A stretch of 64,000 nt of DNA, taken from Xenorhabdus doucetiae (GTDB lineage: Bacteria > Pseudomonadota > Gammaproteobacteria > Enterobacterales > Enterobacteriaceae). The notes beneath the pieces were generated by a model. The model was given only the letters and a program-made list of their open reading frames with translations. It searched no databases and was not told where the DNA came from. Made by a program: the position numbers and the translations under genes. How positions within the stretch are numbered: position 1 is the first letter of the stretch; the number at the start of each line of letters is the position of its first letter. Below, piece after piece: positions 55,213 to 63,857 of the stretch. Location: NCBI RefSeq assembly GCF_000968195.1, contig NZ_FO704550.1, positions 2,976,001 through 3,040,000 on the forward strand, in the 5' to 3' direction.

Positions 55213-56208
55213 TTACACAGCATAAGACGGTTCACTTTGCTGGGTATTCAACCAAGGCTTATGCTGCGCCATAGATTCGACGACAGCTTCCAAAAAATGG
55301 GCTTTAAAGACATGAAGGCCATACCGATCAGGCATAATAACATCCCATATACTGTCCAATTCATATTCATACTTAAGCTCTATTGTGTGCCCCATCGGTT
55401 GATGAAATTGCAATGTTTTTTGCAAGTTACCCAACCAATCATGTTGGACGGCATAATGGCGTATCAAGCCACTGTCAGCCAATTCACGAGCGACTTCAGG
55501 TGATATTCCCATGTGTTTCAATGTTGCGTCAGAAACACTCACCGAATTATAAATAACGGCTGGCTTCCCTGTTGCCAATGCCGCCACTGTGGCTAATCCG
55601 CCCCCCAGTGAATGTCCGGTGAAAACGACATTTTCACCAAATGTTTCTAATGCCTTATGCGCCAATTCCACGGCTTGATTATACTGCTTCTCATTAAAAC
55701 CCAGCCCCTGACGAACACTAACCATAAAATCCTTTAATTCATTCGATCCGGTGAAAGAGACAATATATAGCCCGTTGTTATGGTATACACCGGCTTGAAA
55801 CCCGCTTGAATAATCATTCAGCGTGCCCGGATCTATGCCTGCTTTTGATAACTCCTCATTAGACAAACGCACATAATCACCAATCCCTAAACTATGTTGT
55901 CGATAAACATCACGGGTAACCAACGTCAGGGAATAATCGGTGAGTTGGGATTGTTTTCCGGCAATATCATTGGCTGTCAATCCGGGAGCGGCCATCGCGC
56001 TGGCATTTAAATTACTCATTAACGATTGATAGAGTGCATTAGCCTGTTGAGTGTTTTCTGAAAGCGAAATGCCTGAGGAAGAACTGTGATCAACTTTTTT
56101 GTCTGGCGGTGACTGCGCTGGAGATTGAGATTGGGGTTGCAGAGAATTTCCCTGTAATGAATAGATCCCTAAGTTGCTAAAAAAATCGGTATTAACGGAT
56201 AAAGTCAT
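55213..56208 (-). CDS. Class 3 lipase / phospholipase A1-like secreted protein
   Basis: This 331-residue protein has an alpha/beta-hydrolase core with the nucleophile Ser200 in VVFTGHSLGGGLA and an oxyanion-type YIVSFTGSNE upstream, the arrangement of lipase class 3 enzymes such as the Yersinia YplA and Serratia PhlA phospholipases. The first 60 residues are Ser/Gln/Pro-rich and lack a Sec signal peptide; YplA-type enzymes leave by the flagellar export apparatus, which is a possibility here. I cannot assign the substrate. It stands alone between srmB and grcA, where E. coli has nothing like it. Confidence 0.8.
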   Translation of the reverse strand: MTLSVNTDFFSNLGIYSLQGNSLQPQSQSPAQSPPDKKVDHSSSSGISLSENTQQANALYQSLMSNLNASAMAAPGLTANDIAGKQSQLTDYSLTLVTRDVYRQHSLGIGDYVRLSNEELSKAGIDPGTLNDYSSGFQAGVYHNNGLYIVSFTGSNELKDFMVSVRQGLGFNEKQYNQAVELAHKALETFGENVVFTGHSLGGGLATVAALATGKPAVIYNSVSVSDATLKHMGISPEVARELADSGLIRHYAVQHDWLGNLQKTLQFHQPMGHTIELKYEYELDSIWDVIMPDRYGLHVFKAHFLEAVVESMAQHKPWLNTQQSEPSYAV

Positions 56209-56367
56209 AAGATTCTCCTACAGATTATTCAGGTTTGATGTGGTTTAAAAAACCCAAACTCTCTATCGGCAGAATATTTAACAATGTTAAAACAAATTTA
56301 ATTTTTAATTAACAAAATTAATTTCCATAAATAAAATATGGAATTGTTTTTTCTGATTTATGCCTAT

Positions 56368-56394
56368 AAAAAAGGGAGTATTGACTCTCCCTTT
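56368..56394 (-). terminator. Rho-independent terminator of grcA
   Basis: On the minus strand AAAGGGAG and CTCCCTTT form an 8-bp stem followed by a run of six Ts, about 24 bases after the grcA stop. The other 200 bases up to the lipase start are A/T-rich without a visible gene. Confidence 0.88.
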
Positions 56395-56417
56395 AAGCTC
56401 TTTTCTTGGTACAAAAA

Positions 56418-56801
56418 TTACAGGCTTTCTGTAAAAGTACGCGCAATAACATCACGCTGCTGTTCCGGCGTCAGTGAATTAAAGCGTACAGCATAACCCG
56501 ATACGCGAATAGTCAACTGAGGGTATTTTTCGGGGTGTTTTACCGCATCTTCCAACGTTTCACGCCGCAAGACATTAACATTCAGATGTTGCCCGCCCTC
56601 TACACGCACAGTCGGTTTAAATTCCAACGGAATTTCGCGATATTCAAATTGTCCCAACTCCTCTTTGACAACAATCTGGCCTTCATCGTAATCTGCTTTG
56701 GCACAGAGACAACGCGCTTCATTTTTTTCATCATCCAACAGCCAAAAAGAATTCATCAATGCAGCGTTGTCAGATTGGGTAATTTGAATCCCAGTAATCA
56801 T
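56418..56801 (-). CDS. grcA: Autonomous glycyl radical cofactor GrcA
   Basis: GrcA (YfiD) replaces the damaged C-terminal part of pyruvate formate-lyase after oxygen exposure. The 127-residue protein matches the PFL C-terminus, with the radical glycine in RVSGYAVRFNSLT. The full-length N-terminal segment and the tail ARTFTESL are typical. It is divergent from ung and has its own terminator. Confidence 0.95.
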   Translation of the reverse strand: MITGIQITQSDNAALMNSFWLLDDEKNEARCLCAKADYDEGQIVVKEELGQFEYREIPLEFKPTVRVEGGQHLNVNVLRRETLEDAVKHPEKYPQLTIRVSGYAVRFNSLTPEQQRDVIARTFTESL

Positions 56802-56959
56802 TTATACCTCCAACATTATCAGCTTGGTTATTATTCCTGATTTCTTGTATACCAGTACGGATAAAAAGGTTCTTTGATTGAAATCAACTAAGGGTTTCCC
56901 TATCCCAAGGGAATCGGTAAGCTTAAGTCATTTGATAATCATCTAGAAAGGGATTGGCT

Positions 56960-57640
56960 ATGTCCGCACCTCTTACATGGCACGATGTCATCGGCAATGA
57001 AAAGAAACAGCCTTATTTTGTTGATACATTGGCTTATGTCGCCAATGAACGTCAGGCTGGAAAAACCATTTATCCGCCTCAGCAAGATGTCTTCAACGCA
57101 TTTCGCTATACCGAATTGCCCGATGTAAAAGTGGTGATTTTGGGGCAAGACCCTTACCACGGGCCAAATCAAGCCCACGGTCTGGCTTTCTCTGTACAGC
57201 CGGGTATTCCTGCTCCACCTTCTCTCGTTAATATGTACAAGGAACTGGAATCGGATATTGCTGGATTTGCCCGCCCCAATCACGGTTGTTTGCTCAGTTG
57301 GGCAAAACAGGGGGTATTATTACTCAATACCGTGCTGACCGTTGAACGTGGCAACGCACATTCCCATGCGAATTTGGGGTGGGAAACATTTACTGACAAA
57401 GTGATTGCAGCCATCAATGAACATCGCAGCGGGGTTATTTTCCTGCTTTGGGGATCTCATGCCCAGAAAAAAGGCCGTTTTATTGATACTCAACGCCATC
57501 ATGTATTAAAAGCGCCGCATCCTTCACCTTTATCTGCCCACCGTGGTTTTTTAGGCTGTAAACATTTTTCACAGGCCAACAGATTGCTGGAAATCCAAGG
57601 ATTGTCGCCAATAGATTGGAATCCTCAATTGTCCCAATAA
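56960..57640 (+). CDS. ung: Uracil-DNA glycosylase
   Basis: Ung removes uracil from DNA to start base excision repair. From MSAPLTWHDVIGNEKK (56960, AAAGGGA 6 bases upstream) it has 226 residues. The catalytic Asp64 is in LGQDPYHGPNQAHGLAFSV, and the HPSPLSAHRGF motif with the second catalytic histidine is intact. The frame also holds a TTG two codons earlier, which is less likely. It is followed by grpE in the opposite direction. Confidence 0.96.
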   Translation: MSAPLTWHDVIGNEKKQPYFVDTLAYVANERQAGKTIYPPQQDVFNAFRYTELPDVKVVILGQDPYHGPNQAHGLAFSVQPGIPAPPSLVNMYKELESDIAGFARPNHGCLLSWAKQGVLLLNTVLTVERGNAHSHANLGWETFTDKVIAAINEHRSGVIFLLWGSHAQKKGRFIDTQRHHVLKAPHPSPLSAHRGFLGCKHFSQANRLLEIQGLSPIDWNPQLSQ

Positions 57641-57652
57641 CCGATTTCTACC

Positions 57653-57684
57653 GACAAAAATGCCGCCTTTTAAATGGCGGCATT
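57653..57684 (-). terminator. Rho-independent terminator of grpE
   Basis: On the minus strand AATGCCGCC and GGCGGCATT form a 9-bp stem with an 8-base loop, followed by TTTTTG. It lies about 20 bases after the grpE stop and near the convergent ung end. Confidence 0.85.
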
Positions 57685-57704
57685 GCACACGGGATAGCGT
57701 GACG

Positions 57705-58286
57705 TTATTTAGAAACAGCAACCATGGCAGGACGCAATAAGCGGCCATTCAAGGTATAGCCTTTTTGCATCACCAACATAACTTGATTTGGTTCATGCTG
57801 ATCAGATTCCATCATGGTCATCGCCTGATGCACTTCTGGATTGAAAGGGACATCGGTGTCACCGACCACTTCAACACCAAACTTACCTACTGCATCAATA
57901 AACGCTTTCAGAGTCAGTTCAATACCTTCAACCATTGGCAACAGTGCTTCATTGGTACGATCAGCCGCCTCTAATGCACGTTCCAGATTGTCGATAACGG
58001 GCAGAAGTTCATTGGCAAATTTTTCCAATGCAAATTTGTGTGCCTTTTCGACATCCAATTCAGTACGGCGGCGAATGTTTTCCACTTCAGCACGCGCACG
58101 TAACATCGCATCACGTTCGTTAATCTGAGCCTGTTTCAGTTGTTCTTCCAACTCAGCAACACGCGGATCAACAACGTTTTCAGTCTCTGGTGCCTCTGTC
58201 TGTTCCGCACTTATTTGTTGCTCTAATACATTTTCTGTATTTTCTGCGACTTGCTCATCAGGTACTTTTTGGTCTTTACTACTCAT
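57705..58286 (-). CDS. grpE: Heat-shock nucleotide exchange factor GrpE
   Basis: GrpE releases ADP from DnaK in the Hsp70 cycle and acts as a thermosensor. The 193-residue protein has a long N-terminal coiled coil (LKQAQINERDAMLRARAEVENIR) and the C-terminal beta-domain ending GRLLRPAMVAVSK. A sigma-32 promoter precedes it. It is divergent from nadK. Confidence 0.96.
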   Translation of the reverse strand: MSSKDQKVPDEQVAENTENVLEQQISAEQTEAPETENVVDPRVAELEEQLKQAQINERDAMLRARAEVENIRRRTELDVEKAHKFALEKFANELLPVIDNLERALEAADRTNEALLPMVEGIELTLKAFIDAVGKFGVEVVGDTDVPFNPEVHQAMTMMESDQHEPNQVMLVMQKGYTLNGRLLRPAMVAVSK

Positions 58287-58328
58287 GAATATCTCCGCGT
58301 ATTTGTATTATCTTCGCCATTCTCGCTT

Positions 58329-58357
58329 ATTATGGGGATCAAAACGCGGGATTCAAG
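58329..58357 (-). promoter_or_regulatory. Sigma-32 (heat-shock) promoter of grpE
   Basis: On the minus strand CTTGAAT and CCCCATAAT are separated by 13 bases, an excellent match to CTTGAAA-N13-15-CCCCATNT. It lies about 45 bases upstream of the grpE start. Confidence 0.9.
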
Positions 58358-58409
58358 GGAGCACATTATATTGTGAGGGCAAAACCATATGCTGAAGGAA
58401 ATAACAGCA

Positions 58410-59288
58410 ATGAATAATGAATTCAAATGCATCGGTATTGTCGGTCGGCCACGTCACCCTGAAGCGTTGGCTACCCATGAAATGCTGTACCATTGGCTGG
58501 TATCTAAAGGTTATTGCGTCATTGTGGATAGGCAGGTCGCGAAAGACATTAACTTAAAAAATGCCCAGACTGGAGGACTAACAGAAATCGGCAAAATCGC
58601 TGATCTTGTGATTGTTGTCGGTGGTGATGGCAATATGCTTGGAGCAGCCAGAGTATTATCGCGTTATGACATCAAAGTCATTGGCATCAACCGCGGAAAT
58701 CTAGGCTTCTTGACGGATTTGGACCCCGATAATGCTTTACAGCAACTATCCGAAGTTTTGGCTGGCAAATTTCGGGACGAAAAACGCTTTCTGCTCGAAG
58801 CACAAGTAACAAAAGCGGGACATAAATCCCGACGCAGCACGGCGCTCAATGAAGTCGTATTACATCCAGGCAAAGTTGCCCATATGATTGAATTTGAAGT
58901 TTATATTGATGAACGTTTCGCTTTTTCCCAACGTTCAGACGGTTTGATCATCGCCACACCGACTGGCTCTACGGCCTATTCACTGTCTGCGGGAGGGCCT
59001 ATATTAACCCCAAACTTGAATGCCATCGTGCTAGTGCCAATGTTTCCACATACCCTCTCGGCACGCCCTCTCGTTATCAGCAGTGAAAGCAGCATTCGAC
59101 TGAAATTTGCCCAAAATAGCAGTGACTACGAAGTCAGTTGTGACAGCCAGATCGTCTTGCCAATCCAAGATGGTGAAGAAGTGATTATCAAACGCAGTGA
59201 CTATAATCTGCACTTAATTCATCCAAAAGATTACAACTACTTCAATACATTGAGCACAAAACTGGGTTGGTCAAAAAAAATGTTCTAA
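58410..59288 (+). CDS. nadK: NAD kinase
   Basis: NadK phosphorylates NAD+ to NADP+. From MNNEFKCIGIVGRPRHP (58410, GAAGGA upstream) it has 292 residues, as in E. coli. The GGDGNML motif and the NEVVLHPGK and TPTGSTAYSLSAGGPI segments of the family are intact. The frame begins 7 codons earlier but without a ribosome site. recN follows after about 137 bases. Confidence 0.96.
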   Translation: MNNEFKCIGIVGRPRHPEALATHEMLYHWLVSKGYCVIVDRQVAKDINLKNAQTGGLTEIGKIADLVIVVGGDGNMLGAARVLSRYDIKVIGINRGNLGFLTDLDPDNALQQLSEVLAGKFRDEKRFLLEAQVTKAGHKSRRSTALNEVVLHPGKVAHMIEFEVYIDERFAFSQRSDGLIIATPTGSTAYSLSAGGPILTPNLNAIVLVPMFPHTLSARPLVISSESSIRLKFAQNSSDYEVSCDSQIVLPIQDGEEVIIKRSDYNLHLIHPKDYNYFNTLSTKLGWSKKMF

Positions 59289-59303
59289 AAACAAGTTTCC
59301 CTA

Positions 59304-59348
59304 CTTTACTGTATAAAAAACCAGTTTATACTGTACGAAAGCACAGAC
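59304..59348 (+). promoter_or_regulatory. SOS promoter of recN with two LexA boxes
   Basis: Box 1 at 59307-59326 (CTGT-N8-CCAG, one change from consensus) and box 2 at 59329-59348 (CTGT-N8-ACAG, perfect) are 22 bp apart. TATACT at 59327-59332 lies between and partly within them as the -10, with TTTACT 16 bases upstream as the -35. This predicts strong SOS control. Confidence 0.85.
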
Positions 59349-59425
59349 ATGTTTTTATGCACAGGAATGTGTTCTTACGGTGTAGGAACATATTTTTATA
59401 TACAGTAAAAGGAAGGAGGAGCACG

Positions 59426-61099
59426 ATGCTGACTCAACTGACCATCAGTAATTTTGCTATCGTTCGCGAACTTGAAATTGATTTTCGCTCAGGAATGACG
59501 GCAATAACGGGTGAAACCGGAGCCGGTAAATCCATAGCGATTGATGCACTGGGTTTATGTCTTGGCAATCGTGGCGAAGCCAATATGGTTCGCCCAAGTG
59601 CTCCACGTACCGACCTTTGTGCCCGCTTTTCACTGGCTGATGCGCCTTCTGCCCGCAAATGGCTGGTAGAGCACCAGCTTGATGGCAGTTTTGATGATGA
59701 TAATGAGTGCCTGCTGCGTCGCACCATCACCGCTGACGGGCGCTCTCGCGGTTTTATCAATGGTACTGCTGTACCCCTTTCCCAATTACGTGAATTAGGT
59801 TCACATTTGATCCAAATCCACGGGCAACATGCTCATCAATTGTTATTAGAGAATCGTCATCAAAGGCGCTTACTGGATATTTACACGGGCGATTTTGAAC
59901 TTCAATATGAAATGAAACAGGCTTACCAACAATGGCGCCAAAGCTGTCAGGCGCTCTCCCAATTCCAACAACAAGCCCTTGAGCGTCGTTCACGCCAGCA
60001 ATTACTGGAATATCACCTGAAAGAACTGAATGAACTGTCACCACAATCCGGTGATTATCAGGAGCAAGATAGCGAATACAAACGGCTGGCAAACTGCGGG
60101 CAATTTCTGTCCGTCAGCCAAAACATTCTTCAGCTTCTAAGTGATAACGATGAGCAGAACATTACCCGCCTCCTCAACTATGCGCGAAGTGAACTGACCG
60201 AGCTTGCCAGCATGGATCACAAACTCAGTAGCCTGCTTAACATGTTGGAAGAAGCGGCTATCCAAATCAATGAAGTCAGTGATGAATTACGTCATTACAG
60301 CGACCAGTTGGAACTGGACCCTAATCGTTTATTCGAACTGGAACAGAAAATCTCCCAACAAATCAACATGGCTCGTAAACATCATGTTTCACCAGAAGAG
60401 TTACCTGCATTACATCAACAGTTATTGGAAGAGCAATATCAGTTATCCCAACAGGAAAATGATTGTGCCCACCTGAGTGAATTGGTCAGCCTCCACTACC
60501 AGCAAGCCCTGGCAGTGGCAGAAAAATTACACCATATTCGTCAGAAATATGCCGCAGAACTGAGCCAACTGATCACAAACAGTATGCACCAACTTTCTAT
60601 GCCTCATGGCCGCTTTACCATTGATGTCACCTTTGAACCGGAGCATTTAAATATTGATGGAGCCAGTAAAGTCGAATTCAATGTTACAACCAACCCCGGC
60701 CAACCTCACCAGCCACTGGCAAAAGTCGCATCAGGTGGTGAACTTTCCCGCATTGCACTGGCGATCCAAGTCATTACAGCGAAGAAAATGGAAACCCCTG
60801 CGCTCATTTTCGATGAAGTGGATGTGGGTATCAGCGGCCCAACAGCAGCAATTGTTGGTCGTCTGCTACGTGAATTGGGGGAATCAACCCAAGTGATGTG
60901 TGTTACCCATTTACCTCAAGTTGCAGGATGTGGACATCAGCATTTTTATGTTAGCAAGCAAACCGATGGCGAAGAAACAGAAACCCAGATGCAACTATTG
61001 GATAAAAAAGCACGACTCCAAGAGCTGGCGCGGCTTCTGGCGGGCAGTGAGGTAACTAAAAATACACTGGCCAACGCAAAAGAGCTGTTGGCGGCATAA
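59426..61099 (+). CDS. recN: DNA repair protein RecN
   Basis: RecN is an SMC-like ATPase needed for double-strand break repair. From MLTQLTISNFAIVRELE (59426) it has 557 residues, with a strong ribosome site GGAAGGAGG. Walker A is at residues 29-36 (GETGAGKS), a long coiled coil occupies the middle, and the C-terminal half has the ABC signature VASGGELSRIALA and Walker B PALIFDEVDVGI. The open frame runs upstream to 59267 through the LexA boxes and is trimmed. Confidence 0.96.
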   Translation: MLTQLTISNFAIVRELEIDFRSGMTAITGETGAGKSIAIDALGLCLGNRGEANMVRPSAPRTDLCARFSLADAPSARKWLVEHQLDGSFDDDNECLLRRTITADGRSRGFINGTAVPLSQLRELGSHLIQIHGQHAHQLLLENRHQRRLLDIYTGDFELQYEMKQAYQQWRQSCQALSQFQQQALERRSRQQLLEYHLKELNELSPQSGDYQEQDSEYKRLANCGQFLSVSQNILQLLSDNDEQNITRLLNYARSELTELASMDHKLSSLLNMLEEAAIQINEVSDELRHYSDQLELDPNRLFELEQKISQQINMARKHHVSPEELPALHQQLLEEQYQLSQQENDCAHLSELVSLHYQQALAVAEKLHHIRQKYAAELSQLITNSMHQLSMPHGRFTIDVTFEPEHLNIDGASKVEFNVTTNPGQPHQPLAKVASGGELSRIALAIQVITAKKMETPALIFDEVDVGISGPTAAIVGRLLRELGESTQVMCVTHLPQVAGCGHQHFYVSKQTDGEETETQMQLLDKKARLQELARLLAGSEVTKNTLANAKELLAA

Positions 61100-61211
61100 A
61101 TTAATCCAACTTTTTTGTATAATTGCAGTCATAGGTAAATGCGTAGAGGTTTTCAATCTCTCCAATGTTTATTATTATCGACGGCCTGACTCCTCAAGGA
61201 ATGTAATTACT

Positions 61212-61556
61212 ATGCGCTGTAAATTGTTGACTGCCGCTACTGTATCACTTGTTATGCTGACTGCGGGTTGCTCCATGTTTGAGCGAATTGTTTATCGTCC
61301 TGATATTAATCAAGGGAACTACCTTACGCCGGCTGCGGTAGCAAAAATCCATAAAGGAATGACCCAGCAGCAAGTTTCTTACACTTTGGGAACACCAATG
61401 CTGACCGATCCATTTGGCAGCCAAACCTGGTATTACGTTTTCCGCCAACAACCCGGTCATGGGAAAACAACGCAAGAAACCCTGACACTGACCTTTGATG
61501 ACAAAGGTGAGCTAACTGATATCAAGAATGAAAAGTCACTGCCAGAGAATCAGTGA
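61212..61556 (+). CDS. bamE: Outer membrane assembly factor BamE
   Basis: BamE is a lipoprotein of the BAM complex that inserts beta-barrel proteins into the outer membrane. The 114-residue protein has a lipobox (VMLTAGC) and the SmpA/OmlA fold (IHKGMTQQQVSYTLGTPMLTDPFG). A TGTATAAT extended -10 at 61116-61123 is a plausible promoter. It is convergent with rnfH. Confidence 0.95.
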   Translation: MRCKLLTAATVSLVMLTAGCSMFERIVYRPDINQGNYLTPAAVAKIHKGMTQQQVSYTLGTPMLTDPFGSQTWYYVFRQQPGHGKTTQETLTLTFDDKGELTDIKNEKSLPENQ

Positions 61557-61605
61557 GGTGTGTTTTATTTATTCGCCAGTCGATAACCTGGCGAATAAAT
61601 AGGCA

Positions 61606-61899
61606 TCATTGCGCATTATTTTTAGCGCGCTCCGCGCGCTTACGGCGCATTTCTTTTGGATCAGCAATCAGAGGGCGATAAATCTCTACACGATCTCCCT
61701 CTTCCAGCGTATCAGTCAATTTGGCAGGGCGGCTATAAATGCCCACTTTATTTTGGGTCAAATCGATATCATGACGTAATGTCAAAAGGCCAGATGCCAC
61801 AATCGCCTGTTCAACAGTTGCGCCTTGCGGCACTTTCACATTACGCAGATATTGCCGTTCCGGCAGAGCATAAACGACTTCAATATTAATCTCAGACAT
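61606..61899 (-). CDS. rnfH: RnfH family ubiquitin-fold protein
   Basis: This small protein (RatB/YfjF) has a ubiquitin-like fold and unknown function. From MSEINIEVVYALPERQYL (61899) it has 97 residues; the conserved KVGIYSRPAKLTDTL and GDRVEIYRPLIADPKEMRRKRAE mark the family. The open frame extends to 61983 inside ratA and is trimmed. It overlaps the ratA end by 8 bases. Confidence 0.92.
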   Translation of the reverse strand: MSEINIEVVYALPERQYLRNVKVPQGATVEQAIVASGLLTLRHDIDLTQNKVGIYSRPAKLTDTLEEGDRVEIYRPLIADPKEMRRKRAERAKNNAQ

Positions 61900-62326
61900 T
61901 GTAAACCTCACGCGCACGTTGGGTAAACGCCTGAACCATATTACCAGCCAACTCTTTAAACACTTTGCCAAAAGCCAATTCAATCAACTTGTTGGTAAAT
62001 TCAAAATCGAGATGCAGCTCAACTTTACAGGCATCCTCACTTAACGGAGTAAAATGCCACCCCCCCATCAACTTGCGGAAAGGCCCATCAACAAGCTGCA
62101 TATTGATGCGCTTATTATCAAATAACGTATTGCGTGTTACAAACGTCTTACTGATCCCTGCCTTAGCGACATCAACGGAAGCCGTCATTTCATTATTACT
62201 ACTGCTTATTACACGACTTCCCACACATCCAGGCAAAAAATCCGGATAGGACGTCACATCGTTGACCAATTTATACATTTGTTCCACGCTGTAAGGCACT
62301 AGCGCAGAGCGACTAATCTGTGGCAT
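61892..62326 (-). CDS. ratA: RatA/PasT START-domain protein
   Basis: RatA (PasT, YfjG) is a small START-fold (SRPBCC) protein. In E. coli it has been described as a ribosome-associating toxin and, alternatively, as a coenzyme-Q-binding factor. The 144-residue protein has the family features MPQISRSALVPYSVEQMY and DGPFRKLMGGWHFTPL. It is divergent from smpB and is followed by rnfH. Confidence 0.92.
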   Translation of the reverse strand: MPQISRSALVPYSVEQMYKLVNDVTSYPDFLPGCVGSRVISSSNNEMTASVDVAKAGISKTFVTRNTLFDNKRINMQLVDGPFRKLMGGWHFTPLSEDACKVELHLDFEFTNKLIELAFGKVFKELAGNMVQAFTQRAREVYNV

Positions 62327-62483
62327 ATCATTTCCTGTAAAACATAACAGCGCTGAATAATATCACTTAAATGTGGTTAAATAAAAACCCGCTGACATTT
62401 AGCATAATAAATGTGCACTTATCGCTAAATATCATGCAGAAGAGATTTCTTTCACTAACGCATACAGTATAATACAACGCATT

Positions 62484-62966
62484 ATGACAAAGAAAAAAGC
62501 ACACAAACCCGGTTCGGCAACAATTGCCATGAATAAGCGAGCCCGCCACGAATACTTCATTGAAGAAGAATTCGAAGCAGGCTTATCCCTACAAGGTTGG
62601 GAAGTCAAATCACTGCGCGCTGGCAAGGCTAACATCAGTGAGAGTTATGTTTTACTCAAAGATGGTGATGCTTATCTTTTTGGTGCCACAATTACGCCCT
62701 TGAATGTTGCTTCTTCCCATGTAGTTTGTGATCCGACGCGGTCACGCAAACTATTACTTAACAAACGTGAACTTGATTCACTGTATGGTCGAGTCAATCG
62801 AGAAGGCTACACCATCGTCGCACTTTCCATGTATTGGAAAAATGCTTGGAGCAAAGTCAAAATTGGCGTTGCGAAAGGTAAAAAGGCGCACGATAAACGT
62901 TCAGATATTAAAGAACGTGAATGGAAATTAGACAAAGCGCGAATTATGAAGAATTCTGGGCGTTAA
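62484..62966 (+). CDS. smpB: SsrA-binding protein SmpB
   Basis: SmpB binds tmRNA and takes it to stalled ribosomes for trans-translation. The 160-residue protein has the KARHEYFIEEEFEAGLSL-type oligonucleotide-binding core (here KRARHEYFIEEEFEAG), the GWEVKSLRAG signature and the basic C-terminal tail. tmRNA lies 50 bases downstream. Confidence 0.97.
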   Translation: MTKKKAHKPGSATIAMNKRARHEYFIEEEFEAGLSLQGWEVKSLRAGKANISESYVLLKDGDAYLFGATITPLNVASSHVVCDPTRSRKLLLNKRELDSLYGRVNREGYTIVALSMYWKNAWSKVKIGVAKGKKAHDKRSDIKEREWKLDKARIMKNSGR

Positions 62967-62994
62967 TCACTGGCATTATCTCCCAATATTCTGA

Positions 62995-63000
62995 TATACT
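62995..63000 (+). promoter_or_regulatory. -10 element of the ssrA promoter
   Basis: TATACT ends 16 bases before the mature tmRNA 5' end, which would leave a short leader removed by RNase P. A TGGCAT 18 bases upstream is a weak -35. Confidence 0.45.
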
Positions 63001-63016
63001 TGCCGTTAACACACTT

Positions 63017-63380
63017 GGGGCTGATTCTGGATTCGACGGTATTCGCGAAACCCAAGGTGCATGCCGAGGGGCGGTTGGCCTCGTAAAAAGCCGCAAAACA
63101 ATAGTCGCAAACGACGAAAACTACGCACTGGCAGCTTAATAACCTGCTCAGAGCCCTCTCTCCCTAGCCTCCGCTCTTAGGACGGGGATCAAGAGAGGTC
63201 AAACCCAAAAGAGATCGCGTGGATGCCTTGCCTGGGGTTGAAGCGTTAAATCCAATCAGGCTAGTTTGTTAGTGGCGTGTCTGTCCGCAGCTGGCAAGCG
63301 AATGTAAAGACCAGACTAAGCATGTAGTACCGAGGATGTAGGAATTTCGGACGCGGGTTCAACTCCCGCCAGCTCCACCA
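63017..63380 (+). ncRNA. ssrA: Transfer-messenger RNA (tmRNA)
   Basis: tmRNA rescues stalled ribosomes and tags the unfinished protein for proteolysis. The 5' end GGGGCTGATTCTGGATTCGA and the 3' end GGTTCAACTCCCGCCAGCTCCACCA-like acceptor and T arm (written across 63355-63380) are typical, with an encoded CCA. The tag-coding part runs from the GCA at 63107 to the stop at 63139 and encodes ANDENYALAA. Length is 364 bases. Confidence 0.97.
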
Positions 63381-63388
63381 AATAAATC

Positions 63389-63418
63389 AAGGGGTTGCGT
63401 GAAAACGCAGCCCTTTTC
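63389..63418 (+). terminator. Rho-independent terminator of ssrA
   Basis: AAGGGGTTGCGT, a GAAA loop and ACGCAGCCCTTTT form a stem with one mismatch, followed by further T residues, just after the tmRNA 3' end. Confidence 0.88.
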
Positions 63419-63538
63419 CTTTGATAGTGGCGGCAAAATGGCGACAGAGATTTTAGAACATCATCCATATCAGTTTTTTGGTGGGCTATTTTTCACGTAT
63501 CAGAATCACACAAGAAATTTTTTTTGGTCAGGGGAATA

Positions 63539-63643
63539 ATGTTGATTGATTTCAGTTTCTCAACGACCACCAACCCGCACCATTACCGCCTTTCGAAATT
63601 CTCCTTAACCTTTCCCCGTGATCCTAATTCTCACGTAAAATAG
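63539..63643 (+). CDS. Possible small protein of 34 residues
   Basis: A short frame opens with ATG after AGGGG (4-base spacing) and encodes MLIDFSFSTTTNPHHYRLSK and a further 14 residues. No known family is recognised. It lies downstream of tmRNA in DNA that looks like the edge of an inserted element. The ribosome site is the only support. Confidence 0.25.
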   Translation: MLIDFSFSTTTNPHHYRLSKFSLTFPRDPNSHVK

Positions 63644-63688
63644 ATTTATCCCTTTAATATCAATGCACTGATATTTTCCCCGTGATCC
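63611..63688. repeat. Direct repeat of 14 bp downstream of tmRNA
   Basis: TTTCCCCGTGATCC occurs at 63611-63624 and at 63675-63688. On the minus strand the second copy (63675-63688) lies in the end of the open frame at 63660-63857, so the first copy may be a displaced fragment of the same sequence. Confidence 0.7.
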
Positions 63689-63857
63689 GTTCTAGATCCA
63701 AAAACTGTAATTTCCTGAAAACCTTTTCACCCGTTTCATTTTGCAATGTTTCCCACACCGCCAGTGCTGGCGCGGTCTGGCGGTTCGTCTTGTAGGATTT
63801 TAAAACTGAAATAATTTCTTGATCCAAAACGTGCAGGCGGGTGCGGTGTAGTCCGTT
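63660..63857 (-). pseudogene. Gene remnant downstream of tmRNA
   Basis: A 65-codon frame on the minus strand, ending in TGA at 63660, reads like real protein (SYKTNRQTAPALAVWETLQN, then ETGEKVFRKLQFLDLERITG). It has no ATG or good start; a TTG giving LDQEIISVLKS is the only candidate. A stop at 63858-63860 closes it upstream. I do not recognise the family. Likely the truncated end of an accessory or phage-derived gene beside the tmRNA integration hot spot. Confidence 0.4.

Noticed and set aside
62921..63139. 72-codon frame running from smpB into tmRNA and ending with the tag peptide
   Set aside because: The last residues ANDENYALAA are the tmRNA tag; the upstream part is smpB and structural RNA, so this is not a separate gene.
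63269..63475. Minus-strand frame containing VELAGVEPASE across the tmRNA 3' end
   Set aside because: This is the translation of the tRNA-like end and is a familiar false gene at such sites.
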